Shown piece by piece: positions 26,846 through 35,764 of a DNA stretch of 64,000 nt (position 1 is the stretch's first letter; every line of letters begins with the position of its first letter). A model generated the notes under the pieces. It searched no databases. It saw nothing but the letters and a program-made list of their open reading frames with translations, and had not been told where the DNA came from. Position numbers and translations under genes: made by a program. Source of the stretch: Devosia sp. (lineage in GTDB: Bacteria > Pseudomonadota > Alphaproteobacteria > Rhizobiales > Devosiaceae); NCBI RefSeq assembly GCF_017307495.1, contig NZ_JAFKHE010000013.1, positions 62,001 to 126,000 of the forward strand, written 5' to 3'.

Positions 26846-29071
26846 ATGGCTGCCGCTTCCACATTGGCAAAGGCCATTAAGGCGCGCCACCTGAAAGAGG
26901 CTGACCGCCCGGCCTCGGCACTTGCCGGCTTCACGCTCTGGATCGCACTCCCGACTCTCGCCGTTTATGTCGGCGTGTGCGCGCTCGTCGTCGTCGCCAT
27001 GCACCTCATGAGCTCGGAGATGAACGCCATCGACTCCGACCGTGGCCAGAAGGCCATCGCCGCCGCGGTCGATTCCCTGGTGGTCGGCCTGGGCGAAAGC
27101 GCCGCCGACGAGGCCACCTGGACCGAGGCCTACATCAACACCTATGTCGAGCCCAACCCGGCCTGGCACGATGCCACCTGGGGCTCCACCGCCCGCATCT
27201 CCGATACCTACGACACCGCGATCCTTACCGACGTCGACGGCAAGATCGTCTTCGGCGAAAGCGCCCGCGGACCTGTGAGCGGCAGTCTGGCGGACGCATT
27301 CAGTGGGGCCGCCGAGCTGCTGGCGGAACTCGAAAGCGAGATCAGCCATTCGGGCGACGGCGCCACCGTCGCCCATCTGTCGCGCAACAGCCGAGGCGCC
27401 GTGGCGCTGGCCGCCGCCGTTGTCCGGGGCAATTCCGGGCAGGCAGGCATTCCCCGGGAGCACCGGCGCATTCTCTGGCTCGCCAAGCAGCTCGACGACG
27501 AAATGCTGCGCGGCGTCGCCGCCCGCTTCGAACTGCCGCTGCCGCGTCTTGTGCGTGTCCCGCAGGATGGCCACGACTCCATGGTGCTGAAGGATGCGGC
27601 CGGGGCCGACATCGCCACCATCGACTGGAGCCCGCGCCGCCCCGGCGATCCTGCCTTCGCCCACACCATCACCGTTGCGGTGATGGTCATGCTGGTCATC
27701 GGCGTGCTGGTCTTCCTCGTCCTCGCGGCCTTCCGTCACAGCATCAAGCTTCGCGCCGTGGCTGACGAGCGCGATTGGTTCAACGCCCGCTACGACCCGG
27801 CCACAGGCCTGCGCAACCGCTTCGGCCTCGAGGAGCACCTGAAGAGCCTGATCCCGAAGAAGCGCGGCGAGCGCAGCGTCACCGCCCTCCAGGTCTATGT
27901 CGACGGCCTGCCGGATATCGTGGGCCTCTATGGACGCGAGACCGCGGCGCAGGTCCTCGTTTCACTGGCCGAGCGCTTCGCGGACATGTCCGGCGGCAGC
28001 GCCACCCTTGCTCGCATCGGTCCCGCCGAGATCGGACTGGTCGAGATCGGGGAGACTTCCGCCATCGACCTGGGCGCGCTGGCCGAGAAGATCCTCGAGA
28101 CGGCCTCGGATCCCGTCCCCGTCGGCGCCCTCAAGCTCAAGATCGGCGGACTCAGCATTGGTCTGGCCTCCGCTGCTGCCACGCGCGACGACGTCGGCAA
28201 CGTGATCCGCATGGCCGAGGCCGCGGTGGCCAAGGCGCGCGAGACCGGCGGCAATCACACCGTCGTCTATACCCCGGCCATCGAGGACGAGCGGCGTCGC
28301 CGGATCGAGCTGCAGACCGATATCCGCCGAGGGCTCGAGGCTTCCGAATTCGACCTCGAATACCAACCGATCATCGATTTCCGCACCCAGGCCGTCATCG
28401 GCGTCGAAGCACTGATGCGCTGGAACCGCCGTGCTGCCGGTCCCATGGGTCCGGGTGAATTCATCCCCGCCGCCGAAGCCTCGGGCCTGATCGACGATCT
28501 GGGCATGTTCGCGTTGCGCCGCGCCGTCGAGGAGATCGGTCCGCTCGGCAACCTCAAGATCTCCGTCAACGTCTCGACCGCGCAGTTGCGGAACCCCAAC
28601 CTGCCGCAGATCGTGTTCTCCGCGCTCGACGAGTGGGGGGTTGATCCCACCCGCCTGCAGCTCGAGGTCACCGAGTCCTTCCTCGTCACCCAGCCCGAGC
28701 GGGCCATCAAGCTGATCGAGCAGCTGCGCCATGCCGGTGTGCTGATCGCGCTCGACGATTTCGGCACCGGCTACTCCTCGATCGGCTACCTCAAGCAGTT
28801 CAGCTTCGACCGGGTGAAGCTCGACCGTTCGCTCGTCGCAGATATCGATGAGGATCCCGTTCAGGCGGCACTGGTCGAATCCACCATGGTCTATGCCTTC
28901 GCCATGGGCCTCGCCGTCACCGCCGAGGGCGTCGAGCGGCGCGAGGAAGCGGCGCTCCTGTCCCGGCTGGGCTGCCGCGAGTTCCAGGGCTATCTCTTCG
29001 CCCGCCCGCTGCGACTGGCCCAGCTCGAGCGCCTGATCGGCGTTGAGCCGGAACTGCGCGCGGCTAGCTAG
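26846..29071 (+). CDS. Membrane GGDEF-EAL protein, probable c-di-GMP phosphodiesterase
   Basis: This protein has about 741 residues. A membrane segment at about 25-50, a periplasmic CHASE4-like sensor region, and a second membrane segment near 275-295 precede the GGDEF and EAL domains. The GGDEF site is degenerate (RIGPAEIG in place of RxGGDEF), so cyclase activity is unlikely. The EAL domain keeps EALMRW, SVNVST, EVTES, DDFGTG, VKLDRS, AEGVE and FQGYLF, the metal and catalytic residues of active phosphodiesterases. ATG 26846 and TTG 26840 are both possible starts. The 3' end overlaps the convergent zur gene by 8 bp. Confidence 0.88.
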   Translation: MAAASTLAKAIKARHLKEADRPASALAGFTLWIALPTLAVYVGVCALVVVAMHLMSSEMNAIDSDRGQKAIAAAVDSLVVGLGESAADEATWTEAYINTYVEPNPAWHDATWGSTARISDTYDTAILTDVDGKIVFGESARGPVSGSLADAFSGAAELLAELESEISHSGDGATVAHLSRNSRGAVALAAAVVRGNSGQAGIPREHRRILWLAKQLDDEMLRGVAARFELPLPRLVRVPQDGHDSMVLKDAAGADIATIDWSPRRPGDPAFAHTITVAVMVMLVIGVLVFLVLAAFRHSIKLRAVADERDWFNARYDPATGLRNRFGLEEHLKSLIPKKRGERSVTALQVYVDGLPDIVGLYGRETAAQVLVSLAERFADMSGGSATLARIGPAEIGLVEIGETSAIDLGALAEKILETASDPVPVGALKLKIGGLSIGLASAAATRDDVGNVIRMAEAAVAKARETGGNHTVVYTPAIEDERRRRIELQTDIRRGLEASEFDLEYQPIIDFRTQAVIGVEALMRWNRRAAGPMGPGEFIPAAEASGLIDDLGMFALRRAVEEIGPLGNLKISVNVSTAQLRNPNLPQIVFSALDEWGVDPTRLQLEVTESFLVTQPERAIKLIEQLRHAGVLIALDDFGTGYSSIGYLKQFSFDRVKLDRSLVADIDEDPVQAALVESTMVYAFAMGLAVTAEGVERREEAALLSRLGCREFQGYLFARPLRLAQLERLIGVEPELRAAS

Positions 29072-29495
29072 CCGGTTTCCCGCATTGCGCGCAGCGGCCG
29101 CGCAACTCGATGGTCGTCCGCTCGAGTGCGAACCCTGTCCGCTCGGACCAGGCCACCAGGCGTCCGGTCACTTCCGGATCGGTGAACTCATCGACCCGTC
29201 CGCAACCTGAGCAGATCGCAAAGGCCGCCATGCTGACCCGGTGGCAGCCGGCATCGGCGCAGCAGACGAACGCATTGAGCGATTCCAGCCGGTGCGCGAG
29301 ACCCTGCTCGATCAGCTTGTCGAGTGCGCGGTAGATCTGCAGCGGCGCGCGCAGTCCGTCCTCGCGCAGCCGATCGAGAATGTCGTATGCCGAAAGCGGG
29401 CCGTCGGCCCGATTCAACGCCTCGAGCACCAGGCCCTGGTTGCGCGTCAGGTCGCGCGGCCGTTCGTGATGGTGGTCTTCGTGACTGTGCGCCAT
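29064..29495 (-). CDS. zur: Zinc uptake regulator Zur (Fur family)
   Basis: This 143-residue Fur-family repressor has an N-terminal His-rich HSHEDHHHERP. A winged-helix DNA-binding region covers about residues 18-75 (LSAYDILDRLRE, APLQIYRALDKL). The metal-binding C-terminal half has the CSGCGR and CAQCGKP pairs. It starts 4 bp after znuB in the znuC-znuB-zur operon, and Zur-type boxes lie upstream of znuC, so the operon is probably self-regulated by zinc. Confidence 0.92.
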   Translation of the reverse strand: MAHSHEDHHHERPRDLTRNQGLVLEALNRADGPLSAYDILDRLREDGLRAPLQIYRALDKLIEQGLAHRLESLNAFVCCADAGCHRVSMAAFAICSGCGRVDEFTDPEVTGRLVAWSERTGFALERTTIELRGRCAQCGKPAS

Positions 29496-29498
29496 GGC

Positions 29499-30305
29499 TC
29501 AGGCCTCCCGCTTGCGCTGCCACAGGCGGGCCGGCACCGCGATCGAAACAAGGAACAGGACCAGCGCGGCCACGACGATCGAGGGGCCGCTGGGCGTGTC
29601 GAACCGCAGCGATCCGAACAGCCCGCCGGTTACCGCCACCGCTCCCGCCACGGCAGCCACGACCGCCATCAACTCGGGCGTGCCGCTGACCCGCCGTGCC
29701 GTCGCCGGCGGGATGATCAGCAGCGCCGTGATCAGCAGCACGCCGACGATTTTCATCGCGATCGCGATCACCGAGGCGAGCAGCAGCATCAGGATCACCC
29801 GCGTCACCTCGGGCCGCATGCCTTCGGCCTCGGCGATGTCGGCATTCACTGTTGCCGCCAGCAGCGGTCGCCACATGAGCACCAGGGCGCCCAGGATCAC
29901 CGCCCCGCCCAGCCAGATCACCGCGATATCGGCCACCGACACCGCAAGGATGTCGCCGAACAGGAACCCCATCAGGTCGACCCGGATGCCGCTCAGGAAC
30001 GCGACGACGAGGCCGATCGCCAGCGCCGAATGGCTGAGGATACCGAGCAGCGCATCGGTCGAAAGCGTATTGCGCCGCTGCAGCAGCAGCAGCGCGCCCG
30101 CTACCGCCGCGGCGATGACGAATACCCCGAGCGTGACGTTGACCTGTGCCACCAGGCTGAGCGCCACGCCGAGCAACGCCGAATGCGCCATCGTGTCCCC
30201 GAAATACGACATCCGCCGCCATACGATGAAGCAGCCCAGCGGCCCCGTGACCAGGGCCAGCCCGATGCCGGCGATGAGCGCGCGGGTGAAGAAGTCCTCA
30301 AGCAT
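29499..30305 (-). CDS. znuB: Zinc ABC transporter permease ZnuB
   Basis: This 268-residue permease of the ABC-3 family opens MLEDFFTRALIAGIGLALV. GCFIVWRRMSYFGDTMAHSALLG follows near residues 23-45, then about seven to eight membrane segments; ATARRVSGTPELMAV near 195 is typical. It moves zinc delivered by ZnuA across the inner membrane. The start overlaps the znuC stop by 8 bp. Confidence 0.93.
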   Translation of the reverse strand: MLEDFFTRALIAGIGLALVTGPLGCFIVWRRMSYFGDTMAHSALLGVALSLVAQVNVTLGVFVIAAAVAGALLLLQRRNTLSTDALLGILSHSALAIGLVVAFLSGIRVDLMGFLFGDILAVSVADIAVIWLGGAVILGALVLMWRPLLAATVNADIAEAEGMRPEVTRVILMLLLASVIAIAMKIVGVLLITALLIIPPATARRVSGTPELMAVVAAVAGAVAVTGGLFGSLRFDTPSGPSIVVAALVLFLVSIAVPARLWQRKREA

Positions 30306-31137
30306 GGTCGTGTCCGTGGTGGCTGTGGCCCTCGTGCTCGTGCACGTGCTCGTGCGCGCCAACCACCCGGCCGTCCGCCTCCAGCACGCGCCCGTCGGGC
30401 AGGTGCGTGTGGTCGTGATGGTGCTGGTACACCGCAAGCGCGTTGGCCGCACGGGCCCCGAACAGGCTCAGGTATTCCGGGCTCCGCGCCACCGATTCCG
30501 GCGAACCGCGGCAGCACACGTGCCCGTTGAGGCAGATCACCGTGTCGGTGGCCGCCATCACCACGTGCAGGTCGTGGCTGATCAGCAGGATCCCGCATTG
30601 CGTCTCGTCGCGGATCTGGCCAATGAGATCGTAGAGCGCCACCTCGCCCGAGAAATCCACCCCCTGTACGGGCTCATCGAGCACCAGCAGGTCCGGTTTC
30701 CGGATCATGGCCCGCGCCAGCAGCGCCCGCTGGAACTCGCCGCCCGACAGGTGCTGGACCTCGGCCTCGGCGAGGTGCGAGACGCCCGTGGCCTCGAGCG
30801 CCCCGGCGATCTCCCCGGGCCCGTACCTGCCGGTGAGCGTCATCAGCCGCCTGACCGTAAGCGGCATCGTCCAGTCGATCGCCAGCTTCTGCGGCACATA
30901 GCCGACCCTCAGCCCGGTCCGGCGCGACACCGTGCCCACGCTCGGCTTCAAGACGCCGGTCACGAGCTTCGCGGTGGTCGACTTGCCCGAGCCGTTCGGG
31001 CCGATCATCGTCACGATCTCGCCGCGCCGGATCGAAAGGTCGACGCCCTCGACCAACCAGCGCCCGTCGCGCTTCACACCAGCCCCGGCGACATCGACCA
31101 GCACGTCGTGCCCGCGCGGCGCCTCCACGAAATTCAT
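30298..31137 (-). CDS. znuC: Zinc ABC transporter ATP-binding protein ZnuC
   Basis: This 279-residue ATPase has Walker A GPNGSGKSTT near residue 49, signature LSGGEFQRALLARA, Walker [13 protein letters not shown], and a His-rich tail (HHHDHTH, then HEHVHEHEGHSHHGHDH). Such tails are common in ZnuC and may sense zinc. Its start faces znuA across a 96-bp gap with two Zur-type boxes. Confidence 0.94.
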   Translation of the reverse strand: MNFVEAPRGHDVLVDVAGAGVKRDGRWLVEGVDLSIRRGEIVTMIGPNGSGKSTTAKLVTGVLKPSVGTVSRRTGLRVGYVPQKLAIDWTMPLTVRRLMTLTGRYGPGEIAGALEATGVSHLAEAEVQHLSGGEFQRALLARAMIRKPDLLVLDEPVQGVDFSGEVALYDLIGQIRDETQCGILLISHDLHVVMAATDTVICLNGHVCCRGSPESVARSPEYLSLFGARAANALAVYQHHHDHTHLPDGRVLEADGRVVGAHEHVHEHEGHSHHGHDHA

Positions 31138-31151
31138 GCTTCCGTCCCTTG

Positions 31152-31169
31152 CTGACGTTCTAACATTAC
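31152..31169. promoter_or_regulatory. Zur-type box near znuC
   Basis: CTGACGTTCTAACATTAC matches the palindromic Zur consensus GTNATGTTATAACATNAC in about 14 of 18 positions, with a strong right half. Confidence 0.55.
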
Positions 31170-31193
31170 GTTACAGCCTAGCAGGCCGACAGC

Positions 31194-31211
31194 GTAATGT
31201 CATAACATTTC
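31194..31211. promoter_or_regulatory. Zur-type box near znuA
   Basis: GTAATGTCATAACATTTC is nearly the full palindrome GTAATGTTATAACATTAC. It lies 23 bp before the znuA start, where repression by zinc-loaded Zur would block transcription. Confidence 0.75.
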
Positions 31212-31233
31212 GTCGTTCTGAAAGGCTTCTGGC

Positions 31234-32160
31234 ATGTTGAAGAACTTCACCCTGGCGCTGCTGGCGGCGCTCGGCTGGTCGTCCGTAGCTCTGGGGGATG
31301 TCCCCAAGGTCGTCGCCTCGGTCAAGCCGATCCATGCGCTGGTCAGCGCCGTGATGGGCAACCTAGGCACGCCCGCGCTGATCGTCAGCGGTGCGGCGTC
31401 CCCGCACACCTACAGCCTCAAGCCCTCCGACGCGCAGGCCCTGCAGTCCGCCGACCTCGTGTTCTGGACTGGTCATGGCCTCGAGCTCTTTCTCGAGGAT
31501 TCGATCGCAACCCTCGCGCCTCGGGCGAAGATCGTGGAGCTCAGCGCTGCCCCGGGCATCGAACTCCTGCCGCCGCGCCAGAGCGGCACCTTCGAGCAGC
31601 ACGCCGACGATCCGGCGGAGACCGGGGGCGGGCACGCCCACGAAGAGCGCGACATGCACTTCTTCCTCGATCCTGAGAATGCCAAGGTCATGGTCGCCGT
31701 GATTGCCGACCAGCTTGCCGCCGCCGATCCCGAGCACGCCGAGCTCTACCGGGCCAATGCCGCCACCGAGACGGCTGACCTCGACGCCCTGATCGCCGAG
31801 ACCGCCGCGAGGCTCGCGCCGGTCAAGGATCGACCCTTCGTCGTCTTCCACGATGCCTATCAGTACTTCGAGAAGCGCTTCGGGCTGACCGTCGCGGGCT
31901 CCGTTACCGTCAGTCCCGAGATCACGCCGGGCGCCGATCGCATCAACGCCATCCGCGACAAGCTCAAGACCCTCGCCGCCGCCTGCGTCTTTGCCGAGCC
32001 GCAGTTCGATCCCCGCATGGTCAGCGTACTGATCGAGGGCACCAGCGCCCGGCACGGCGTGCTCGATCCCGAGGGGGCAACCCTCGAAGAAGGTCCCGGT
32101 CTCTATCGCAGGCTGATCGAGAACCTCGCAACCAGCCTCGTCGACTGCCTCGGCGGCTGA
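31234..32160 (+). CDS. znuA: Zinc ABC transporter substrate-binding protein ZnuA
   Basis: This 308-residue cluster A-I binding protein has a signal peptide (LKNFTLALLAALGWSSVALG). The metal ligands include His in GAASPHTYSLKPSDA near residue 60, a short acidic/His loop (EQHADDPAETGGGHAHEE) near 118-135, HFFLDPEN near 140, and a His in VFHDAYQYFEKRFGL near 208. It collects periplasmic zinc for ZnuBC. Confidence 0.94.
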   Translation: MLKNFTLALLAALGWSSVALGDVPKVVASVKPIHALVSAVMGNLGTPALIVSGAASPHTYSLKPSDAQALQSADLVFWTGHGLELFLEDSIATLAPRAKIVELSAAPGIELLPPRQSGTFEQHADDPAETGGGHAHEERDMHFFLDPENAKVMVAVIADQLAAADPEHAELYRANAATETADLDALIAETAARLAPVKDRPFVVFHDAYQYFEKRFGLTVAGSVTVSPEITPGADRINAIRDKLKTLAAACVFAEPQFDPRMVSVLIEGTSARHGVLDPEGATLEEGPGLYRRLIENLATSLVDCLGG

Positions 32161-32162
32161 AG

Positions 32163-32519
32163 CTACTTCAACGGCCCGCGGAAGATGAAGAAGGCGCCGG
32201 CGAAGATGAGCGCGAAGCCGACCGCGTGGTTCCAGGTCAGCTTCTCGCCGAGCACGAACACGGCAAAGCCGACGAACACCGTGAGGCTGATCACCTCCTG
32301 GATGGTCTTGAGCTCGGCTGCCGAATAAGTGCCGTAGCCGATACGGTTGGCGGGCACCGCCAGCCAGTATTCCACCAGCGCGATGCCCCAGCTCGCCATT
32401 ACCGCCGCCCACATCGGGGCGGCGGGGAACTTCAGGTGCCCGTACCACGCAACGGTCATGAACACGTTCGAGCCGACAAGAAGGACGATAGGCATGATCG
32501 TCTGGAAGGTCAGGGGCAT
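32163..32519 (-). CDS. DUF486/DMT-like small membrane protein
   Basis: This 118-residue protein has four predicted membrane segments: PIVLLVGSNVFMTVAWYGHL, WAAVMASWGIALVEYWLAV, VISLTVFVGFAVFVLGEKL and VGFALIFAGAFFIF. The YxHLK..PAAP and YGTYSAAELKTIQEVISL segments identify the DUF486 family. Function unknown, perhaps an SMR-like transporter. It ends 3 bp from the znuA stop, convergent. Confidence 0.85.
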   Translation of the reverse strand: MPLTFQTIMPIVLLVGSNVFMTVAWYGHLKFPAAPMWAAVMASWGIALVEYWLAVPANRIGYGTYSAAELKTIQEVISLTVFVGFAVFVLGEKLTWNHAVGFALIFAGAFFIFRGPLK

Positions 32520-32785
32520 GGGACACCGCGAGCGAGAATCACGCGCCCATTGATCTCCGGCGGCCGGATCGGCTGCAAGCCCGTCAGCGCGCCGGCAGCT
32601 GCAAAAGGAGCTGGTCGACGCCGCCTTCCTGCACAATCGACGCTGTCTGCCCGGCCCGGCGCCACATCGTTTCCGGCCTCGCCGGCCGCGTGGCAGAGGC
32701 AAGCTACCCGCCCCGCTTCCGCCACCAAACCCTGCCCAGACTCACAGCCGTCCGCTAGACTCGGCGGCATCGATGGAGGCCTCGC

Positions 32786-33385
32786 ATGCGCACACTCGCC
32801 CTCGTTCCATTCCTCCTCCTTGCCGGCCCGGCGATGGCCGGCGAGATCAAGTGCGAGGGCGCCTTCGCCGCCGACAGCTCCGAGGCGAGGCTGGTCGAGA
32901 GCTTCGGCAAGGACAACGTGGTGACCGGAGACGTCCCCGGCCCCGAGGGCTCCACCGTCCTCGCCACGACAGTGTTCCCCAACGATCCCGCGCGGGCGAT
33001 GGAGTTCGGCTGGTGGGACGAGGAGAAGCTCGAGCGCACCGCCTACTTCACTGTCCCCGCCGGTGATACCGCCCCCGGCGGACTGAGGGTCGGCATGACG
33101 GTCAAGCAGGTCGAGGCCCTGAACGGCGGCCCCTTCGACATGTATGGCTTCTTCTGGGACTATGGCGGCTCGGCTGGCTTCGACGGCGGCAAGCTCGCCG
33201 ACCTGCCCGGCGGCTGCAACGTCTCGGTCCGCTTCGCCGTCGGCGACTATCCGGCCGATCTCGATGTCGCTGCTATTTCCGGCGACCAGCAGATCTCCTC
33301 GAGCGAGCCACTGCTCGAGACTGTGCACGCCACCATCGAGTCGATCACGGTGGGCTATCCCGACTTCTCCGCCGCCGAAGATTGA
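32786..33385 (+). CDS. Hypothetical secreted protein, 199 residues
   Basis: A signal peptide (RTLALVPFLLLAGPAMA) is followed by GEIKCEGAF and a second Cys in LPGGCNVSV near residue 145. The mature part is acidic and probably beta-rich. GLRVGMTVKQVEALNG resembles the short motif of SmpA/OmlA-like or DUF-type periplasmic proteins. No firm family. It precedes the cobalamin riboswitch by about 30 bp. Confidence 0.65.
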   Translation: MRTLALVPFLLLAGPAMAGEIKCEGAFAADSSEARLVESFGKDNVVTGDVPGPEGSTVLATTVFPNDPARAMEFGWWDEEKLERTAYFTVPAGDTAPGGLRVGMTVKQVEALNGGPFDMYGFFWDYGGSAGFDGGKLADLPGGCNVSVRFAVGDYPADLDVAAISGDQQISSSEPLLETVHATIESITVGYPDFSAAED

Positions 33386-33415
33386 CCGCCCTCCACCAGG
33401 CGGCGTATTGATCAC

Positions 33416-33605
33416 CCTACGTTGGTTCCGCAGACCCGTTCGGGCGCGCGGATCAAAAGGGAACACGGTGCGGCGTACCCATCAGGGACCAAATCCGTGG
33501 CTGCCCCCGCAACTGTGAACGGCGAGTGCCCTCCGACTATGCCACTGGTGGAAACCGGGAAGGCTGGAGAACACGAGGACCCGTGAGCCAGGAGACCTGC
33601 CGACG
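33416..33605 (+). ncRNA. Cobalamin riboswitch (AdoCbl aptamer)
   Basis: The conserved blocks are present in order: a GGTTCC-type start of the element, GGCTGCCCCCGCAACTGTGA (33519-33538), GCCACTG (33541-33547), CCGGGAAGGCTGG (33555-33567), and the B12 box AGCCAGGAGACCTGCC (33586-33601). It lies 50 bp before cbtB, so adenosylcobalamin is expected to shut down the cobalt uptake and cobW-cobN-cobO operon. Boundaries are approximate. Confidence 0.95.
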
Positions 33606-33654
33606 TGCAGCCGGGCGAAGAGCCCATTTTCATCCGCACGGAGGGTGCAGGTCT

Positions 33655-33837
33655 ATGAATACGCAAATCCAGACCGCGACGGTTGCGTCGCTTTCTGTCT
33701 CGCAGCGCGTCATCGCAGGCGTGCTGGCGCTGTTTCTCGGTCTCGTCCTTGTCGGCGGGGTTGGCTTTGCCAGCGACATGGCCATTCACAATGGCGCGCA
33801 CGACATGCGCCATTCGCTGGGCTTCCCCTGCCACTGA
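33655..33837 (+). CDS. cbtB: Cobalt transporter subunit CbtB
   Basis: This 60-residue protein has one membrane segment (VIAGVLALFLGLVLVGGVGF) and the His-rich tail typical of CbtB, HNGAHDMRHSLGFPCH. CbtAB is a predicted cobalt transporter found under cobalamin riboswitches. ATG 33655 follows GGAGGG. It is the first gene after the riboswitch. Confidence 0.93.
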   Translation: MNTQIQTATVASLSVSQRVIAGVLALFLGLVLVGGVGFASDMAIHNGAHDMRHSLGFPCH

Positions 33838-33912
33838 GCCGGAGCGCGATCGGAACGGCCGCTTGCGCTATTTCCGGCCCGAACGCGCGACCAGCTGAAG
33901 AACGAGACATCG

Positions 33913-34644
33913 ATGAAACTCTTCCAGCGAATCTTCTTCGCTGCGGTCCTCTCCGGACTCGCAGCCGGCTTGGTCATGAGCGCCGTCCAGCAATGGCGCG
34001 TGGCGCCGCTCATCCTCGAAGCGGAGGTCTATGAGACGGCTGCGGCGCCTGCCGAACATGCCCACGACTCTGCCACCCCGGCGGTCCATGAGCATGACGC
34101 AGACGCATGGGCTCCACAGGATGGCCTCGAACGCATCGGCTACACCGTGCTCGCCAACATCCTCGCCTCGATCGGCTTTGCCTTCCTGCTTGCCGCCGTC
34201 TCGGTCCTCTCCGGCATCCAGATCACCGCGCGCAACGGCGTGATCTGGGGCCTCGGGGGCTTCGTCGCCCTGCAGCTGGCGCCAGCCTTCGGCTTGGCGC
34301 CAGAGCTTCCGGGCATGCCGGCCGCCGATCTCGTGGCCCGCCAGGCCTGGTGGGTCGGCACGGCGCTGGCCACCGGCGTTGGCATCCTCGCGATCGCGAG
34401 GTTCCGCAACTGGACCGGCATCGCACTCGCCGCCGTACTGATCCTTGCGCCGCACCTCATCGGCGCGCCGCAACTGGCAGGCGAGCACGTGTCCGTCGTC
34501 CCTGCCCATCTCGCCAGCGAATTCGCGGCCGCCTCGCTCGCAACCGGCGCCCTGTTCTGGCTGATCGCCGGCCCGCTGCTGGGCTGGCTCAACGAACGCT
34601 TCACCCGCGCCGAGGTGACCGCCCTCAAGGGAGCCCACGCATGA
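33913..34644 (+). CDS. cbtA: Cobalt transporter subunit CbtA
   Basis: This 243-residue membrane protein has five or so membrane segments: LFQRIFFAAVLSGLAAGLVM at the start, VLANILASIGFAFLLAA near 78, and later hydrophobic stretches. A His/Asp-rich loop (EHAHDSATPAVHEHDAD) near residues 47-63 could bind Co2+. It works with CbtB in cobalt uptake. It overlaps cobW by ATGA. Confidence 0.92.
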   Translation: MKLFQRIFFAAVLSGLAAGLVMSAVQQWRVAPLILEAEVYETAAAPAEHAHDSATPAVHEHDADAWAPQDGLERIGYTVLANILASIGFAFLLAAVSVLSGIQITARNGVIWGLGGFVALQLAPAFGLAPELPGMPAADLVARQAWWVGTALATGVGILAIARFRNWTGIALAAVLILAPHLIGAPQLAGEHVSVVPAHLASEFAAASLATGALFWLIAGPLLGWLNERFTRAEVTALKGAHA

Positions 34645-35699
34645 ACACCCAGAAGATCCCCGTCACCGTGATTACCGGCTTCCTCGGCGCGGGCAAGACG
34701 ACACTTGTCCGCCATCTGCTCGCCCACGCCAATGGCAAGCGCATCGCGCTGATCATCAACGAGTTCGGCGAACTCGGCGTCGACAAGGAGATCCTCGCCG
34801 GCTGTGGCGACGAGACCTGCCGCGAGGAGGACATGATCGAGCTGAGCAACGGCTGTATCTGCTGCACCGTCGCCGACGAATTCATCCCCACCATGCAGCA
34901 GCTCCTCGCCCGCCCGGATCGGCCCGACCACATCGTGATCGAGACTTCCGGCCTCGCCCTGCCGCAGCCGCTGATCCGCGCCTTCAACTGGCCCGAGATC
35001 AAGTCCGAGGTCACCATCGACGGCGTCATCACCGTTGCCGACGCCGCCGCGCTGAGCGAAGGCCGCTTCGCCAACGACGAGGCGGCTGTCGATGCGCTCC
35101 GCTCGGCCGACGCCATGCTCGATCACGAGACCCCGCTGGGCGAATTGTTCGAGGACCAGCTGATCGCTGCCGACATGGTGATCCTCAACAAGTCCGACCT
35201 GGTCTCGACCGCCAAGCTCGATACCATCGAGAGCCACCTCAAGGCCGAGATGCGTCCGGGCACCGGCATCGTCCGCGCTCACAACGGCCATGTCGATGTC
35301 GCCGCGCTTCTCGGCATGGGCCTTTCGACCGAGGACAACCTGAGCGGCCGCGAGAGCCACCATGAGCTCGAACACGGCGGCGAAGGGCATGAGCACGACG
35401 ACTTCGATTCGTTCTCGGTCGACCTCGAGGGCGTCACCAGCAAGGATCAGCTCTTGGCGAGCATCGAAGAGACCATCCGCGCGCACGACGTGCTGCGATT
35501 GAAGGGCTTCGCCGCCCTCCCGGGCGCCTCGGCCCGCCTCGCCATCCAGGCCGTCGGCCCGCGCGTCACCGCATATTTCGACCGACCGTGGAAGCCGGGG
35601 GAGGTTCGGCAGACCGCACTCGTCGTGATCGGCGAGAGCCCCCTCGACCGCGATGCGATCACCGCCAGCCTTCGGCAGGCGGTAGTGGCCGCAGCCTAG
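34641..35699 (+). CDS. cobW: CobW-family GTPase, cobalamin cluster
   Basis: This 352-residue G3E GTPase has the P-loop TGFLGAGKTTLVRH at residues 10-23, the metal site GCICCTV near 72, and ILNKSDLV near 186. A His/Asp-rich insert (SHHELEHGGEGHEHDDF) lies near 238, and a C-terminal CobW_C domain follows. It is thought to deliver cobalt to the CobN-type chelatase, which is encoded next. The ATG overlaps the cbtA stop. Confidence 0.93.
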   Translation: MNTQKIPVTVITGFLGAGKTTLVRHLLAHANGKRIALIINEFGELGVDKEILAGCGDETCREEDMIELSNGCICCTVADEFIPTMQQLLARPDRPDHIVIETSGLALPQPLIRAFNWPEIKSEVTIDGVITVADAAALSEGRFANDEAAVDALRSADAMLDHETPLGELFEDQLIAADMVILNKSDLVSTAKLDTIESHLKAEMRPGTGIVRAHNGHVDVAALLGMGLSTEDNLSGRESHHELEHGGEGHEHDDFDSFSVDLEGVTSKDQLLASIEETIRAHDVLRLKGFAALPGASARLAIQAVGPRVTAYFDRPWKPGEVRQTALVVIGESPLDRDAITASLRQAVVAAA

Positions 35700-35712
35700 C
35701 CGACGGCATCAC

Positions 35713-35750
35713 GTCTCCCTCTCCCCGCGGGAGAGGGTCGGGGTGAGGGG
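35713..35750. repeat. Single REP-like hairpin upstream of cobN
   Basis: GTCTCCCTCTCCCCGCGGGA is followed by GAGGGTCGGGGTGAGGGG. This is the right half of the class 1 elements. It occupies most of the 65-bp cobW-cobN gap and ends 14 bp before the cobN ATG. Confidence 0.75.
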
Positions 35751-35764
35751 TTGGAGTGACAACG

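Noticed and set aside
34107-35699. 530-codon frame extending cobW upstream
   Set aside because: The first part is an off-frame reading of cbtA. The ATG at 34641 overlaps the cbtA stop and begins the CobW N-terminus.
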